NCBI GenBank assembly: GCA_964630235.1
Contig: CAZVUO010000002.1
Location: 496,001-560,000, forward strand
Length of the DNA stretch: 64,000 nt
Direction: 5' to 3'
DNA from: JBFLYH01 sp964630235
GTDB lineage: Bacteria > Oederibacteriota > JAAXVQ01 > JAUVAV01
The first letter of the stretch is position 1. Each line of letters opens with the position of its first letter. A program made the translations under genes and the position numbers. The notes under the pieces were generated by a model. That model had not been told where the DNA came from, searched no databases, and was given only the letters and a program-made list of their open reading frames with translations. Of this stretch, positions 8,374 to 17,497 are shown piece after piece.

Positions 8374-8811
8374 TCAGCTGCGTGCTTCGTGTCGCGGGAG
8401 CGGGGCGTAAATCTCGCGGTACCAGATGGTGATCCCGCGCCCGATCGCGAAAAAACCCGTGGCGGCGTACGCCAGCACGACTATTATACTGGAGAGACGC
8501 GCGGTTTGCAAAGCCGCCGGCTGGGTGGCGGAACGAAAAAAATAATCACGCAGGGCGGGCATCAGCCACCAGGACCAGACCAAGAGCCACGTCCAGCCCC
8601 CGTCCAGGAACCAGTAAAAGCGCCGCAGCGTGAGCGCCGGCTTGTCCGGCATGCGGTCCGTTCCCAGCAGCCACACCCTCAGGCCCGGCCGCGCCTCCAG
8701 CCAGGCGATGAACCCCGGCCGCAAGACCAGCAGGGCCAGGGTGGTCAGTCCCAGCCACAGCACCACGCAGGCCGCGTAGTATAGGATGGTTCCGAGGGGT
8801 AAAGGATGCAC
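8374..8811 (-). CDS. Small membrane protein of unknown function
   Basis: 145 aa, starting at a GTG (8811) with GGAGG about 9 nt upstream. Hydrophobic segments are near 5-30 (TILYYAACVVLWLGLTTLAL), 65-85 (FLDGGWTWLLVWSWWLMPAL) and 105-125 (SSIIVVLAYAATGFFAIGRG). The N-terminal loop is rich in Arg and Trp. It lies between amrS and the DUF2378 pair with 13-nt gaps on both sides, so it is likely in the same transcript. I recognise no family. Confidence 0.6.
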   Translation of the reverse strand: MHPLPLGTILYYAACVVLWLGLTTLALLVLRPGFIAWLEARPGLRVWLLGTDRMPDKPALTLRRFYWFLDGGWTWLLVWSWWLMPALRDYFFRSATQPAALQTARLSSIIVVLAYAATGFFAIGRGITIWYREIYAPLPRHEARS

Positions 8812-8824
8812 GTCCGGCTCCCTC

Positions 8825-9829
8825 CTAAAATATTCCGGGAATCCGGCGGCCGCACCGCGGGCAGGCGTGGGCGCGCACGGTCACGCGCCGGGTGTCGTAG
8901 CCTTGCCGGTCCACCAGGGTTTCGCCGCACTGGGGGCAATAGACCGAATCGTCGCGGGGCCCCAGGTTGCCCAGATAAACCCAGGTTAATTTCGTTTTGG
9001 CCGCGTCGCGCGCCTGCTCGAGCAGCAGCGGGGGCGTGGGCGGAGCCTCCCAGCGGTACTGGGGATAGTAGCGGGTCAGGTGCAGCGGAATCTCCGGCGA
9101 CACCGAAGCCAGCCACTCCGCCAGCTCGGCGATCTGCCCGAGGTCGTCATTGGCGCCGGTCACGACCAAATGGGTGACCTCCACATGCGCCCGGGACGCG
9201 GCCGTCCGGATCGTGTCCTGCACCGGGGCCAGGCTCGCGCCGCACATCCGCGCGTAATACTCCTGCCGGATGGACTTAAGATCAATGTTCCAGGCGTCGA
9301 TCAGGGGCAGCAGTTCCGCGCAGGGTTCCGGGTTAATGTACCCATTGGTCACCAGCACGTTGAGCAACCCGGCGGCGCGCACCTGCCGCGCGCAATCCCG
9401 CACGTATTCGAAATTGATCAGCGGTTCGTTATAGGTATAGGCCACGCCGCAAGCGTCCTGCGCGAGCGCCTCCTGCGCCACGGCTTCCGGGGCCAGCTCG
9501 GTGCCGTAATTTCGGCCCTGGGAAATGGTCCAGTTCTGGCAGAACACGCAGCGCAAATTGCAGCCGTACGAACCCAGCGAGAGGATCGTGGCGCCGGGTT
9601 TGACGTGGTACAGCGGTTTTTTTTCAATGGGATCCAGCGCCAGGGAAGAAATACGGCCGTAGGCTTCGGCCGTCAGGCCGCGGCCCTTGGCACGGCGCAC
9701 GCCGCAGCGGCCGGTTTCACCGCGGGCGATCAGGCAGCGGTGGGGGCAGAGCCCGCAGCGGACAGCATCACCCTCCGGCTCCCAGTAACTGGCCGCGACC
9801 GCGGCACGCACTTCCCTGTCCGCGGGCAT
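8825..9829 (-). CDS. amrS: AmmeMemoRadiSam system radical SAM enzyme
   Basis: 334 aa. The radical-SAM cluster motif is CX3CX2C in GCNLRCVFCQNW, preceded by the family's N-terminal Cys set (VRCGLCPHRCLIARGETGRCGVRR). GSYGC, YTYNEPLINFEY and DAWNIDLKSI follow in the usual order for the COG1180 PflA-like/AmrS group. A C-terminal zinc ribbon is present (YCPQCGETLV, CPRCGRRIPGIF). The AmrS family co-occurs with AmrA (AMMECR1) and AmrB (Memo) proteins, but neither partner is in the window and the substrate is unresolved. It sits 6 nt after nrdR. Confidence 0.88.
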   Translation of the reverse strand: MPADREVRAAVAASYWEPEGDAVRCGLCPHRCLIARGETGRCGVRRAKGRGLTAEAYGRISSLALDPIEKKPLYHVKPGATILSLGSYGCNLRCVFCQNWTISQGRNYGTELAPEAVAQEALAQDACGVAYTYNEPLINFEYVRDCARQVRAAGLLNVLVTNGYINPEPCAELLPLIDAWNIDLKSIRQEYYARMCGASLAPVQDTIRTAASRAHVEVTHLVVTGANDDLGQIAELAEWLASVSPEIPLHLTRYYPQYRWEAPPTPPLLLEQARDAAKTKLTWVYLGNLGPRDDSVYCPQCGETLVDRQGYDTRRVTVRAHACPRCGRRIPGIF

Positions 9830-9835
9830 GGACCC

Positions 9836-10309
9836 CTACTTCTTTTTCAGGTCGGCCTGGGAGGCCACGATGTGTTTGACTTCCTCCAGAAAGGCGTTGA
9901 TGTCCTTGAACTGCCGGTACACGGAGGCGAAGCGGACGTAGGCCACTTCGTCGAGATCGGCGAGTTTCCGCATCACCTGCTCCCCGATCTCCGTGCTGGG
10001 GATTTCCTTTTCCATCCGGTTCTGGATCACCTTCTCGATCTCGTCCACGGCTTGTTCGATCGTTTCCGTGGAGACAGGACGTTTCTCGCAGGCCTTGCGC
10101 ATGCCGGCGACGATTTTGAAGCGGTCGAACGGTTCACGCCGGTTGTCCTTCTTGACGACCACCGGCAGGGTATCTTCCACCTGCTCATAGGTGGTGAACC
10201 GCTTCCCGCACTGCAGGCACTCCCGCCGGCGGCGGATGGCCAATCCGTTTTTACTGGTGCGGGAATCCACCACCTTGTCTTCCTGGTAGCTGCAGAACGG
10301 GCATTTCAT
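9836..10309 (-). CDS. nrdR: Transcriptional repressor NrdR
   Basis: 157 aa. N-terminal zinc ribbon with C3, C6, C31 and C34 (MKCPFCSYQEDKVVDSR; RRRECLQCGKRFTTYE), then an ATP-cone (VVVKKDNRREPFDRFKIVAG; YVRFASVYRQFKDINAFLEE). Full length for the family. NrdR senses ATP/dATP and represses ribonucleotide-reductase genes through NrdR boxes. None of its usual nrd targets is in the window. Neighbours: amrS immediately downstream and, 143 nt upstream, the O-antigen-ligase gene. Confidence 0.96.
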   Translation of the reverse strand: MKCPFCSYQEDKVVDSRTSKNGLAIRRRRECLQCGKRFTTYEQVEDTLPVVVKKDNRREPFDRFKIVAGMRKACEKRPVSTETIEQAVDEIEKVIQNRMEKEIPSTEIGEQVMRKLADLDEVAYVRFASVYRQFKDINAFLEEVKHIVASQADLKKK

Positions 10310-10452
10310 CTGGAGGCACCCCTTTCTCCTGCAACGCTAAACAAACCGGATCATGCCGAACCGAAAGGCTTCTCCTGGCGTTGTTGAATCTCGTCCCCTT
10401 GCGGGGATTTTCCCGCAACCGACCAAAAACCCCGTTGGCCGCCGATGCGAGG

Positions 10453-12726
10453 CTATTTCGTGGTCCCCTGGTTCGAAAGCCGCTCGAGCTTGTCCCGCAG
10501 TTCGGCCGCCCGCGGGTAGTTCGGAGCCTGCTCAAGAATATACCGGTATTCCTTCGCGGCTTCAAGCCCCAATCCCTGCTGTTCCCGGATCAGCGCCTTG
10601 TTCAGCCTGGCCTCGAGGTACTGCGGTTTGAGCTTCAGCGCCTGGTCGAAAGCCTCAATCGCGGCCTCCGGCTCTCCCCGCCGGGCGCGCACGATGCCCA
10701 GGTTGCTCCAGGTGCTGGATTGGGTGTTGATGTCGCCCCGCCAATTCCTGATCGTCGCGCCGGTGAAGTATTCGTAAGCCGCCTCCTGCTGATTCCGCAC
10801 CAGGGCCAAGTATCCCTTGTAGGAATAGGGGACCGCGAAATCCGGGAAAATTTCAATCAGCCGGTCCACCTGGCGTTCGGCTTCCTCCCAGCGTTTTTGG
10901 GACAGGTGCACCGAGGCCAGGTCCAGGGCGAAATACACGTTATACGGGTCCAGGTCCGAAGCCTGGCGGCAGGCGACCTCGGCGTCCGCGAGCTTGGCCG
11001 GATCAATGAAATCCCCCCAGTATTTGTACACCCGGCCGAGGTTGTTGTAGTCATACCCGTTCAGGGGGTTCATGCCGATCGTGTGCTGGTGGACCTCGGC
11101 CGCGCGCTTCAAGATCGGCACTTTGTCCTGGGCGCGCTTGGCCGCCTCTTCCAGGGCGATGCCGTATTTCACCCAATAGATCTCGCGCTGCGGGGCCAGG
11201 GCCACGGCCCGTCCCATCTCGGCCACGGCCGGTTCCGGAAATCCCCGGGCCAGGAAGACCATGCCCCGTTTGAAGAACACGTCGCTGCTCCATGCCCGCA
11301 AGGACAGCAGGCCCAGGGTCAGGAAGACCGCGCAAACGCCGAGGAACAGCGCCCAGCGCCGGGCCGGCACCGCGGCCAGCGCGAAACGCTCCTGCGGCCG
11401 TGGAAGACCGGCCAGCGGATTCTCATCGGAGGCCAGCGCCGGGCCCAGCGCGAGCAGGAACCAGAAGAGCGAGCCGTAGGCGACCACCGTAAAACTGAAT
11501 TGGTTCTGGACCAGAAAACCGGTCTGCGCCAGCAGGACGGCCAGGGTCCAGTGACGGCGTTCGGGAGCCGCGCGGACCAGCTGTTTTCCCATCAAGACGA
11601 AATAGGCGGCCAGCAGCCAGAGCCACGCGCCGAGCCCGAATAGGCCCGTGGTGGCGCCGATCTGAAGGAAAAAGTTATGGGCCTTCTCCGGCGTGCCGTT
11701 CCATTCCAAGCGCCAGTATTCAGCCAGCCGGTACTTGGGAAACGTGATCTGGAACGTATCCAAGCCGCTGCCCAGGAGCGGCTTATCCCGGATCATCTGC
11801 AGGGCGCTGCGCCAGATATACAGGCGGGGGGTCATCTGGATGTGCTGGAGATCCAAGGTCGCCAGCGTGCGCTGGGCCGTCACCGCCAGCGAGGCGCGCA
11901 CGTTCGGCAGGGCCAGCGAGAGCCCGGCCAGAACCACGAGCAGCACCAGCCAGCGCCGGTTGCGCTGCCACAAACTGCCGGGCCGGCGGGCGTCCCAGAC
12001 CAGGTAGGCCACGCCCACCGCGAGTTCCGCGACCAGGGCGTAGACCGCGCCCCGGCTTTTGGTGAAAAAAATGGCCAGCAGCATGATGAACACCGCCAGG
12101 AGCATGCCGGTCTTGACCGCGGGCCGTTCGGCGAGTAAAAACCAGATAAAGGCCAGCGGCATGGTCATCAGCAGGTAGGCGGCCAGAAAATTGGGGTTGC
12201 CGAGCGTGCCGAAGAGCCGCGTCGCCGTATAGGTGGCGGGGTTCCACTGGATGAAATCAATGCCGAAATTCTGGGCCACGCCGTAGCCGCCGGCCAGCAG
12301 GCCGGCCGCGACGATCACGGCCAGGTACTGGCGGATGACGGCAAAATTTCGCAACAGATGGTGCGCCAACAGCCACAGGAGCAGATAATTCAGGATGGTC
12401 AGGATGCCTTCGTAATCCTCGTACACGCCGAACACGCTGGTCAGCCGGTTGTTCGTGAACAGCGTCGAAAGCAGCGAGGACAGCCCCACCAGCGCCAGCG
12501 GCAGCCACAGCGCCGAGGCAGGCAGCCGCCAATCGCCGAGCAGCAGGATCTCAGCTGCCCACCCGAGCAGGGCCAGCAGGGTGAACAGGCGCAGCAGGGT
12601 CAGTTTATTGAGTTCGAATACGTCGTGGGCGTAGGTGAAAAAAACCAGCGGGACCAGCAGCAGCATGGCCATGAGCGCCAGGTTCTGGCTTTGGCGCAAC
12701 CGCTGTCCCAACTCGAGACGGGTCAT
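10453..12726 (-). CDS. O-antigen ligase/polymerase-like membrane protein with C-terminal TPR repeats
   Basis: 757 aa from the ATG at 12726, which has GAAGGAG 8 nt upstream. About twelve membrane segments fill residues 15-470, with the large periplasmic loop of the Wzy_C/WaaL family containing GSGLDTFQITFPKYR and KAHNFFLQIGATTGLFGLG; H in that last motif matches the conserved WaaL/Wzy histidine region. After residue 490 come TPR-like helices (NPLNGYDYNNLGRVYKYWGD, DPYNVYFALDLASVHLSQKR, TWSNLGIVRARRGEPEAAIE). Combined ligase+TPR proteins act in surface-polysaccharide polymerisation or attachment. It follows wecA-wecB in the same orientation, consistent with a surface-glycan role. Confidence 0.82.
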   Translation of the reverse strand: MTRLELGQRLRQSQNLALMAMLLLVPLVFFTYAHDVFELNKLTLLRLFTLLALLGWAAEILLLGDWRLPASALWLPLALVGLSSLLSTLFTNNRLTSVFGVYEDYEGILTILNYLLLWLLAHHLLRNFAVIRQYLAVIVAAGLLAGGYGVAQNFGIDFIQWNPATYTATRLFGTLGNPNFLAAYLLMTMPLAFIWFLLAERPAVKTGMLLAVFIMLLAIFFTKSRGAVYALVAELAVGVAYLVWDARRPGSLWQRNRRWLVLLVVLAGLSLALPNVRASLAVTAQRTLATLDLQHIQMTPRLYIWRSALQMIRDKPLLGSGLDTFQITFPKYRLAEYWRLEWNGTPEKAHNFFLQIGATTGLFGLGAWLWLLAAYFVLMGKQLVRAAPERRHWTLAVLLAQTGFLVQNQFSFTVVAYGSLFWFLLALGPALASDENPLAGLPRPQERFALAAVPARRWALFLGVCAVFLTLGLLSLRAWSSDVFFKRGMVFLARGFPEPAVAEMGRAVALAPQREIYWVKYGIALEEAAKRAQDKVPILKRAAEVHQHTIGMNPLNGYDYNNLGRVYKYWGDFIDPAKLADAEVACRQASDLDPYNVYFALDLASVHLSQKRWEEAERQVDRLIEIFPDFAVPYSYKGYLALVRNQQEAAYEYFTGATIRNWRGDINTQSSTWSNLGIVRARRGEPEAAIEAFDQALKLKPQYLEARLNKALIREQQGLGLEAAKEYRYILEQAPNYPRAAELRDKLERLSNQGTTK

Positions 12727-12754
12727 GTACAAGGCTCCTTCGATCCGTGCTCCC

Positions 12755-12775
12755 GCCATGCCACGATCGCATGGC
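12755..12775 (-). other. Small hairpin in the leader of the O-antigen-ligase gene
   Basis: GCCATGC (12755-12761) pairs with GCATGGC (12769-12775) about 30 nt before the ribosome-binding site. A leader structure or coincidence; no further evidence. Confidence 0.25.
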
Positions 12776-12886
12776 AGGTTATGGGGCTCCACTTTATCAA
12801 ATTGCGCTGGCCGGGGATATATTTTTCCCGCGCGGTTCGTTGAACTGGTTCCACCCGCGACCGGCCCGGGGCCCGATCCCGAGAGA

Positions 12887-14017
12887 TCATCCGCCCCGCG
12901 GCGGCCGGAACGGCCGCGGCCGGCGCTTTTTCATGCCGCCAATCCAGGCAATCGCATCCACAATACGTTCGGCGGCGCGGCCATCCCCGAAGGGACAGGC
13001 GCGGCGACGGCGCGCACTCGGCCGGCGCAGGTAGCCGCTGACCGCCCGGACGATCGCGTCCTGTTCCAGGGGCAGCAGACGGGCGCCGGCTTGCAGGGCT
13101 TCGGGGCGTTCGGTCACGCGCCGCAGCACGAAAGCCGGCACGCCGAACACTGGCGCCTCTTCCTGGATGCCTCCGGAGTCGGTCACCACGAGCCGCGCCT
13201 GGGACAGCAACCGGATGAACTCCGCATAGGGCAATGGCGGCACCAGCTTGAGGTTCGCGGGCGGCCGCCGCAGTTCGGCGCGGACGGCGCGGCGCACGGC
13301 TGGATTGCGGTGAACCGGAAAGACGAATTCCTCCTCCGGATGCCGCCGGGCCAGCACGCGCAGGGCGCGGCAAACCGCGGCCAGCGGCCGGCCGAAATTT
13401 TCGCGCCGGTGCGCGGTGACCACCACCAGCCCGCGCGGGGCCGGGGTTGGGCGGGTTCGCACGGAGCGGAGGGCGTCCACCACCGGGTTGCCGGTCACGA
13501 AGATCCGGCCGGCCGGCACGCCTTCGGACAGCAGGTTCCCGGCCGCCCAGGGCGTGGCGGCAAAATGCCAGGTGGCGAGCAGGGAGACGACGCGGCGGTT
13601 GGCTTCCTCGGGAAAAGGGTTGTCCATGCGATAGGTGCGCAGGCCGGCCTCCACGTGCCCCACGGCCACGCCCTGGTAAAAAGCGGCCAGCGCGCCGGCC
13701 AGCGTGGTACTGGTGTCGCCTTGCACCAGCACCAGGCCGGGACGGAAACGGCGCACCAACCGCGCGCACCCCTCCAGCGCCGAAGCGGTCAGGGCCGGAA
13801 GCGTCTGACCGGCCCGCATGAGATCGAGGTCCGCATCCGGGCGAAGATCCATGAAGCGCAGCACCTGGTCCAGCATGTCGCGATGCTGTCCGGTCACGGC
13901 GACCACGGTTTTAAACCGCCGGGGTTCGGCGCGCAGACGGCGGATCACCGGCGCCAGTTTGATGGCTTCAGGCCGGGTGCCGAAAATACACAGCACGGTC
14001 AGGGGGTTGGGGTTCAC
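12887..14017 (-). CDS. wecB: UDP-N-acetylglucosamine 2-epimerase (non-hydrolysing)
   Basis: 376 aa from the GTG at 14017, which overlaps the wecA stop (GTGA). Motifs: VLCIFGTRPEAIKLAPVIRR at the N-terminus; GHVEAGLRTYRMDNPFPEE in the middle; VTDSGGIQEEAPVFGVPAFV and RRVTERPEALQ in the C-terminal UDP-binding half. It interconverts UDP-GlcNAc and UDP-ManNAc for surface polysaccharide. The length matches the family. The C-terminus has an Arg/Pro-rich tail (KKRRPRPFRPPRGG) not expected in the core fold. Confidence 0.95.
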   Translation of the reverse strand: MNPNPLTVLCIFGTRPEAIKLAPVIRRLRAEPRRFKTVVAVTGQHRDMLDQVLRFMDLRPDADLDLMRAGQTLPALTASALEGCARLVRRFRPGLVLVQGDTSTTLAGALAAFYQGVAVGHVEAGLRTYRMDNPFPEEANRRVVSLLATWHFAATPWAAGNLLSEGVPAGRIFVTGNPVVDALRSVRTRPTPAPRGLVVVTAHRRENFGRPLAAVCRALRVLARRHPEEEFVFPVHRNPAVRRAVRAELRRPPANLKLVPPLPYAEFIRLLSQARLVVTDSGGIQEEAPVFGVPAFVLRRVTERPEALQAGARLLPLEQDAIVRAVSGYLRRPSARRRRACPFGDGRAAERIVDAIAWIGGMKKRRPRPFRPPRGG

Positions 14018-15024
14018 AGCCACCACACGATGAGCACCCCGGCCAGGCCGAGGAGCAGGGATAGCGCGAAAATCAGGGCCACCGCCGCGCCGGGCGCAAA
14101 ACCCTGGGCCAGCAAATAATGGTGGCCGTGCCGGTTGTCCGCCTTGGAAATGGGCAACCCGCGCCGCCACCGCCGCACTGTGACCTGCGCGGCGTCGGCC
14201 AGGGGCCAGGCCATGGCCAGCGCGACCAGCCAGGGCACGGCCGGAGATGCGCCGGGCCTGAGCAGGAGCAAGGCCGAGGTCCCGAGCGTCAGCCCCAACA
14301 GGGCCGACCCGGCTTCTCCCAAAAATATTTTCGCGGGATGCCGGTTGAAGCGCCAAAATCCGAGCCCTGCGCCGGCCGCGGCCGCGGCCAGCACCGCGGA
14401 CAGCTGAAACTGATAGGCTGCGGACAGATCCGTCGCGGACAGGGCCAGCCGCCACGCCCCCAGGCACAGCCAGACCCCGGCGAGAAAAGCCTGACTGCTG
14501 GCCAAACCATCCAGGCCGTCAATGAAATTGAAGGCGTTGGTGACCACCAAGAGCCAGAACCAGGCCAGTAAAAACCCCGCCCAGGGCCACAGGGACACGG
14601 CGCTGAACGGCCAGACCCAGCAGACTTCCAGGCTGAATCCGGCCGCCAAGACAAACCCCGTGGACAACAGCTGGGCGGACAGCTTGACCTTGGGCGGCAG
14701 GGGACGCCAGTCGTCCCACAACCCGGCAAGCACGAGCACGCCGGCCGCGGCCAGCAGCCATCCCATGCGGTTCCCCAGCCAGTCCTGGCGGTAAGCCCCC
14801 AAGGCCCGGCCGGCCGGCGTCCACGCCAGCGCGGCCACCACGCCCAGCACCAGGCCGCCGGCCACCGCGATGCCGCCCCACAGAGGCGTCAGGCTGCGGT
14901 GCCGCTTGCGCTGGCGGTCAGGCCGGTCCAGCACCTGCAGGCGTTCGGCCAGACGCCGCGCCGGCGGGGTCAGCAAAAAGGTCACGGCCGCGGCCAAGGC
15001 CAAGGCAACCAAGCTGGTCAGCAT
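14014..15024 (-). CDS. wecA: Undecaprenyl-phosphate GlcNAc-1-phosphate transferase (WecA/MraY family)
   Basis: 336 aa, about ten membrane segments. Family motifs: GLWDDWRPL (DD metal site), NAFNFIDGLDGLASSQ (the NxxNxxDGxDGLa catalytic motif), FLGEAGSALLGLT, and NRHGHHYLLAQG at the cytosolic loop. It starts glycan synthesis on the lipid carrier at the inner membrane. Translation is coupled to wecB by a GTGA overlap. The weak GGGGG ribosome-binding site is preceded by a 14-bp hairpin (15036-15074). Confidence 0.93.
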   Translation of the reverse strand: MLTSLVALALAAAVTFLLTPPARRLAERLQVLDRPDRQRKRHRSLTPLWGGIAVAGGLVLGVVAALAWTPAGRALGAYRQDWLGNRMGWLLAAAGVLVLAGLWDDWRPLPPKVKLSAQLLSTGFVLAAGFSLEVCWVWPFSAVSLWPWAGFLLAWFWLLVVTNAFNFIDGLDGLASSQAFLAGVWLCLGAWRLALSATDLSAAYQFQLSAVLAAAAAGAGLGFWRFNRHPAKIFLGEAGSALLGLTLGTSALLLLRPGASPAVPWLVALAMAWPLADAAQVTVRRWRRGLPISKADNRHGHHYLLAQGFAPGAAVALIFALSLLLGLAGVLIVWWL

Positions 15025-15035
15025 GCCGCCCCCAA

Positions 15036-15074
15036 GGAGTTTAGGCCATTAACCATTCTTATGGCCTAAACTCC
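15036..15074 (-). terminator. Perfect 14-bp hairpin upstream of wecA
   Basis: GGAGTTTAGGCCAT (15036-15049) is fully complementary to ATGGCCTAAACTCC (15061-15074) with an 11-nt loop. There is no T-tract on either strand, so it may be a leader/processing structure rather than a terminator. Confidence 0.3.
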
Positions 15075-15266
15075 AGAGCATTTGAGATGAGAGAGTAGAA
15101 ATTAGACATCACGACTCAAATGCGGTCTGTTTTCTACTATCTACTCTCGAAAATGGATTCGCCGCTCATGCTCCAGAGCATTTGAGATGAGAGAGTGGAA
15201 ATGAGATAAAGCAACTCAAATGCGGTCTACTTTCTACTACCTACTCTCAAAAATGGTTCGTGTTTT
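15071..15266. repeat. Two tandem copies of a 100-bp repeat in the wecA leader
   Basis: Copies begin at 15071 and 15171 (both start ctccagagcatttgagatga) and are alike over about 95 positions. Each contains GCATTTGAG paired with CTCAAATGC, and GAGAGTAGA (copy 1, 15091-15099) that can pair with TCTACTCTC (15140-15148). The complementary arms interleave. The 282-nt comEB-wecA gap otherwise holds nothing recognisable. Confidence 0.7.
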
Positions 15267-15306
15267 AGAATCATGAGGTTTGTATTTCGTCACCGACCGG
15301 CCCGGA

Positions 15307-15786
15307 TCATGCTTTGGGCGCATCGAAATGGACCAGCTCGACACCCGCCTCCCGCAGCATGGAAAGCGAGAGCTCATCGGGATAAGGCCCCTCGTACTTG
15401 ATGACCTTGATGCCGGCGTTGATGAGCATTTTGGAGCAGATGACACAGGGCTGGGTCGTGCAGTAGAGCGTGGCCCCCTCGATGGAAATGCCGTGGACCG
15501 CGGCCTGGATAATGGCGTTCTGCTCGCCGTGAAGGCCGCGGCAGATTTCGTGCCGTTCGCCCGAGGGAATGTTGAGCTGCGTCCGCAGGCATCCGGTCTC
15601 GGCGCAGTGTTTCAAGCCCCGGGGCGGGCCGTTGTAGCCGGTGGCGATGATGCGCTTGTCCTTGACCAGAAGCGCGCCCACGGCGCGGCGCAGGCAGGTG
15701 GCGCGCTTGGCCACCAGATGGGCGATCTGCATGAAATACTCATCCCACGACATCCGCGGATCGGATGCGGGCGGATGAACGGTCAT
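15307..15786 (-). CDS. comEB: dCMP deaminase (ComEB-type)
   Basis: 159 aa from the ATG at 15786, which overlaps the glyA stop (ATGA). Zinc site: H86 and E88 in LHGEQNAI, C114 and C117 in PCVICSKM. Upstream are the ATGYNGPPRG and CLRTQLNIPSGERHE segments typical of the dCMP/riboflavin-type cytidine-deaminase fold. It converts dCMP to dUMP for dTTP synthesis. It is the last gene of the phosphatase-rpiB-glyA-comEB chain; one-carbon units from glyA also feed thymidylate synthesis. Confidence 0.93.
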   Translation of the reverse strand: MTVHPPASDPRMSWDEYFMQIAHLVAKRATCLRRAVGALLVKDKRIIATGYNGPPRGLKHCAETGCLRTQLNIPSGERHEICRGLHGEQNAIIQAAVHGISIEGATLYCTTQPCVICSKMLINAGIKVIKYEGPYPDELSLSMLREAGVELVHFDAPKA

Positions 15787-17033
15787 GCGGCGGCCCCCAC
15801 GGGGAAGCGGCGGCACAGCGCGCGGACTTCTTCCCGGACCCGCGCGGGAGGGGTGGCGCCCCGCAGGGTGCGGGTGATCATATCCGCGATCTGGGTAATT
15901 TCCGCCTCGCGGAGCCCCTGCGTGGTCAGGGCGGGCACGCCCAGGCGCAGGCCGGAGGTCACGCGCGGTCCCCGGGGATCGTTGGGAATGCCGTTTTTAT
16001 TGGCGTTGATGCCGGCCTCTTCCAGGCGCGCCGCGGCTTCGGCGCCGGTCAGGTTTTCCCGGCGCAGGTCAATGAGCACCAGATGGTTGTCGGTACCGCC
16101 CGTGCTCAGTTCGAATCCCTGGGCCATGAGCGCCGCGGCCAGGGTTTGGGCGTTGGCCACAATCTGGCGCGCGTAATCCCGGAAAGCCGGCTGCTGGGCT
16201 TCGTGAAAGCAAACGGCCTTGGCGGCGATGACGTGCACCAGCGGTCCGCCCTGAATGCCGGGAAAAATCGCCGCGTCCACGGCCTTGGCGTGGGCGTCCC
16301 GGCACAGGATGAATCCCCCGCGGGGACCGCGCAGGGTCTTATGGGTCGTGGAGGTGACGATGTCGGCGTACGGCAGGGGGCTGGGATGCGTGCCGCCCGC
16401 CACCAGACCGGCGATATGGGCGATATCCACCATCAGAAAGGCGCCCACGCTGTCGCATACGGCGCGGAACGCGGCGAAGTCAATCAGGCGCGGATAGGCC
16501 GAGGCGCCGGCGATAATCAGACGCGGCCGCAGGATCTTGGCCTGGTCGGCCAGGTAATCATAATCAATCAGGTGGGTGGTGTCGTGAACCTTGTAGGAAT
16601 AGGCCTGGAACAATTTTCCCGAAAAGTTGAAGGCCGCGCCGTGGGTCAGATGCCCGCCGCAGGCCAGATCCATGCCGAGGATGCGGTCGCCGGGTTTGAG
16701 CAGGGCCAGGTAGGCGGCCATATTGGCCGTGCTGCCGGAATGGGGCTGCACATTGGCGTGCTCCGCCCCGAACAGCGCCTTGGCCCGGTCAATGGCCAGC
16801 TGTTCCACCGCGTCCGACGGCCCGCATCCCTGGTAGTACCGGGCTTGCGGGTACCCTTCGGCGTACTTGTTGGTGAACACGCTGCCCTGGGCTTCCAGCA
16901 CAGCGGGCGTGCAGAAATTCTCCGAGGCGATCATCTGCAGTTTGGTGGTTTCGCGTTCGATCTCCGCGGCCAAAGCCGCCGCCACCTCGGGGTCCGATTG
17001 GGCCAGGGGATGCACGGGCCGCTCCTTCTTCAC
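15783..17033 (-). CDS. glyA: Serine hydroxymethyltransferase
   Basis: 416 aa, full length. PLP-binding lysine K232 in TSTTHKTLRGPRGG; substrate/folate motifs IASENFCTPAVLEAQGS, NVQPHSGSTANMAAY and MVDIAHIAGLVAGG; C-terminal NGIPNDPRGPRVTSGLRLG. Converts serine + THF to glycine + methylene-THF in the cytoplasm. Its ATG overlaps the rpiB stop and its stop overlaps the comEB start, both ATGA. Confidence 0.98.
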   Translation of the reverse strand: MKKERPVHPLAQSDPEVAAALAAEIERETTKLQMIASENFCTPAVLEAQGSVFTNKYAEGYPQARYYQGCGPSDAVEQLAIDRAKALFGAEHANVQPHSGSTANMAAYLALLKPGDRILGMDLACGGHLTHGAAFNFSGKLFQAYSYKVHDTTHLIDYDYLADQAKILRPRLIIAGASAYPRLIDFAAFRAVCDSVGAFLMVDIAHIAGLVAGGTHPSPLPYADIVTSTTHKTLRGPRGGFILCRDAHAKAVDAAIFPGIQGGPLVHVIAAKAVCFHEAQQPAFRDYARQIVANAQTLAAALMAQGFELSTGGTDNHLVLIDLRRENLTGAEAAARLEEAGINANKNGIPNDPRGPRVTSGLRLGVPALTTQGLREAEITQIADMITRTLRGATPPARVREEVRALCRRFPVGAAA

Positions 17034-17497
17034 GCCGTTTCCCGAACCGGGCGCAGGTATTTTTTCTCGATCTCGCTGATCTTGCTGATGCGGCGCTGGT
17101 GGCGCTCGCCGGCAAAGCGCGCGCGCAGCCAGGCCCGGATCATTTCCATGCTCATTTCCTTGCCAAAGACCCGGCCGGGCAGGACTAGAACATTGGCGTT
17201 GTTGTGCTCGCGGGCGTATTGCGCCGAATAGGTGTTGTAAGCCAGGGCGGCGCGGATGCCCGGCACCTTGTTGGCCGTGATGCTCATGCCGATACCCGTC
17301 CCGCAGATCAGGATCCCCAGGCTTTCCGGGTCCGCGGCCACCCGCTCCGCCACCTTCAAGCCGACATCGGGATAGTCGCAGGATTCCTCGGTTGAGGTCC
17401 CGTAATCCTCCACGGACTCTCCCGCGGCAACCAGTTCCTTGACCAGCCGCTGTTTGAGTTCGTAGCCGGCATGATCACTGCCAATAATCAATTTCAT
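17030..17497 (-). CDS. rpiB: Ribose-5-phosphate isomerase B
   Basis: 155 aa. Family motifs: GSDHAGYELKQRLV near the N-terminus, YGTSTEESCDYPDV, ICGTGIGMSITANKVPGIRA (with the catalytic Cys) and AREHNNANVLVLPGR. Interconverts ribose-5-P and ribulose-5-P. A common bacterial order, rpiB-glyA-dCMP deaminase, is reproduced here. It overlaps genes on both sides by 4 nt. Confidence 0.96.
   Translation of the reverse strand: MKLIIGSDHAGYELKQRLVKELVAAGESVEDYGTSTEESCDYPDVGLKVAERVAADPESLGILICGTGIGMSITANKVPGIRAALAYNTYSAQYAREHNNANVLVLPGRVFGKEMSMEMIRAWLRARFAGERHQRRISKISEIEKKYLRPVRETA

Noticed and set aside
12887..14467. Longer WecB starting upstream inside wecA
   Set aside because: The extension would overlap wecA by about 450 nt and is not WecB-like; the GTG at 14017 gives the family length.
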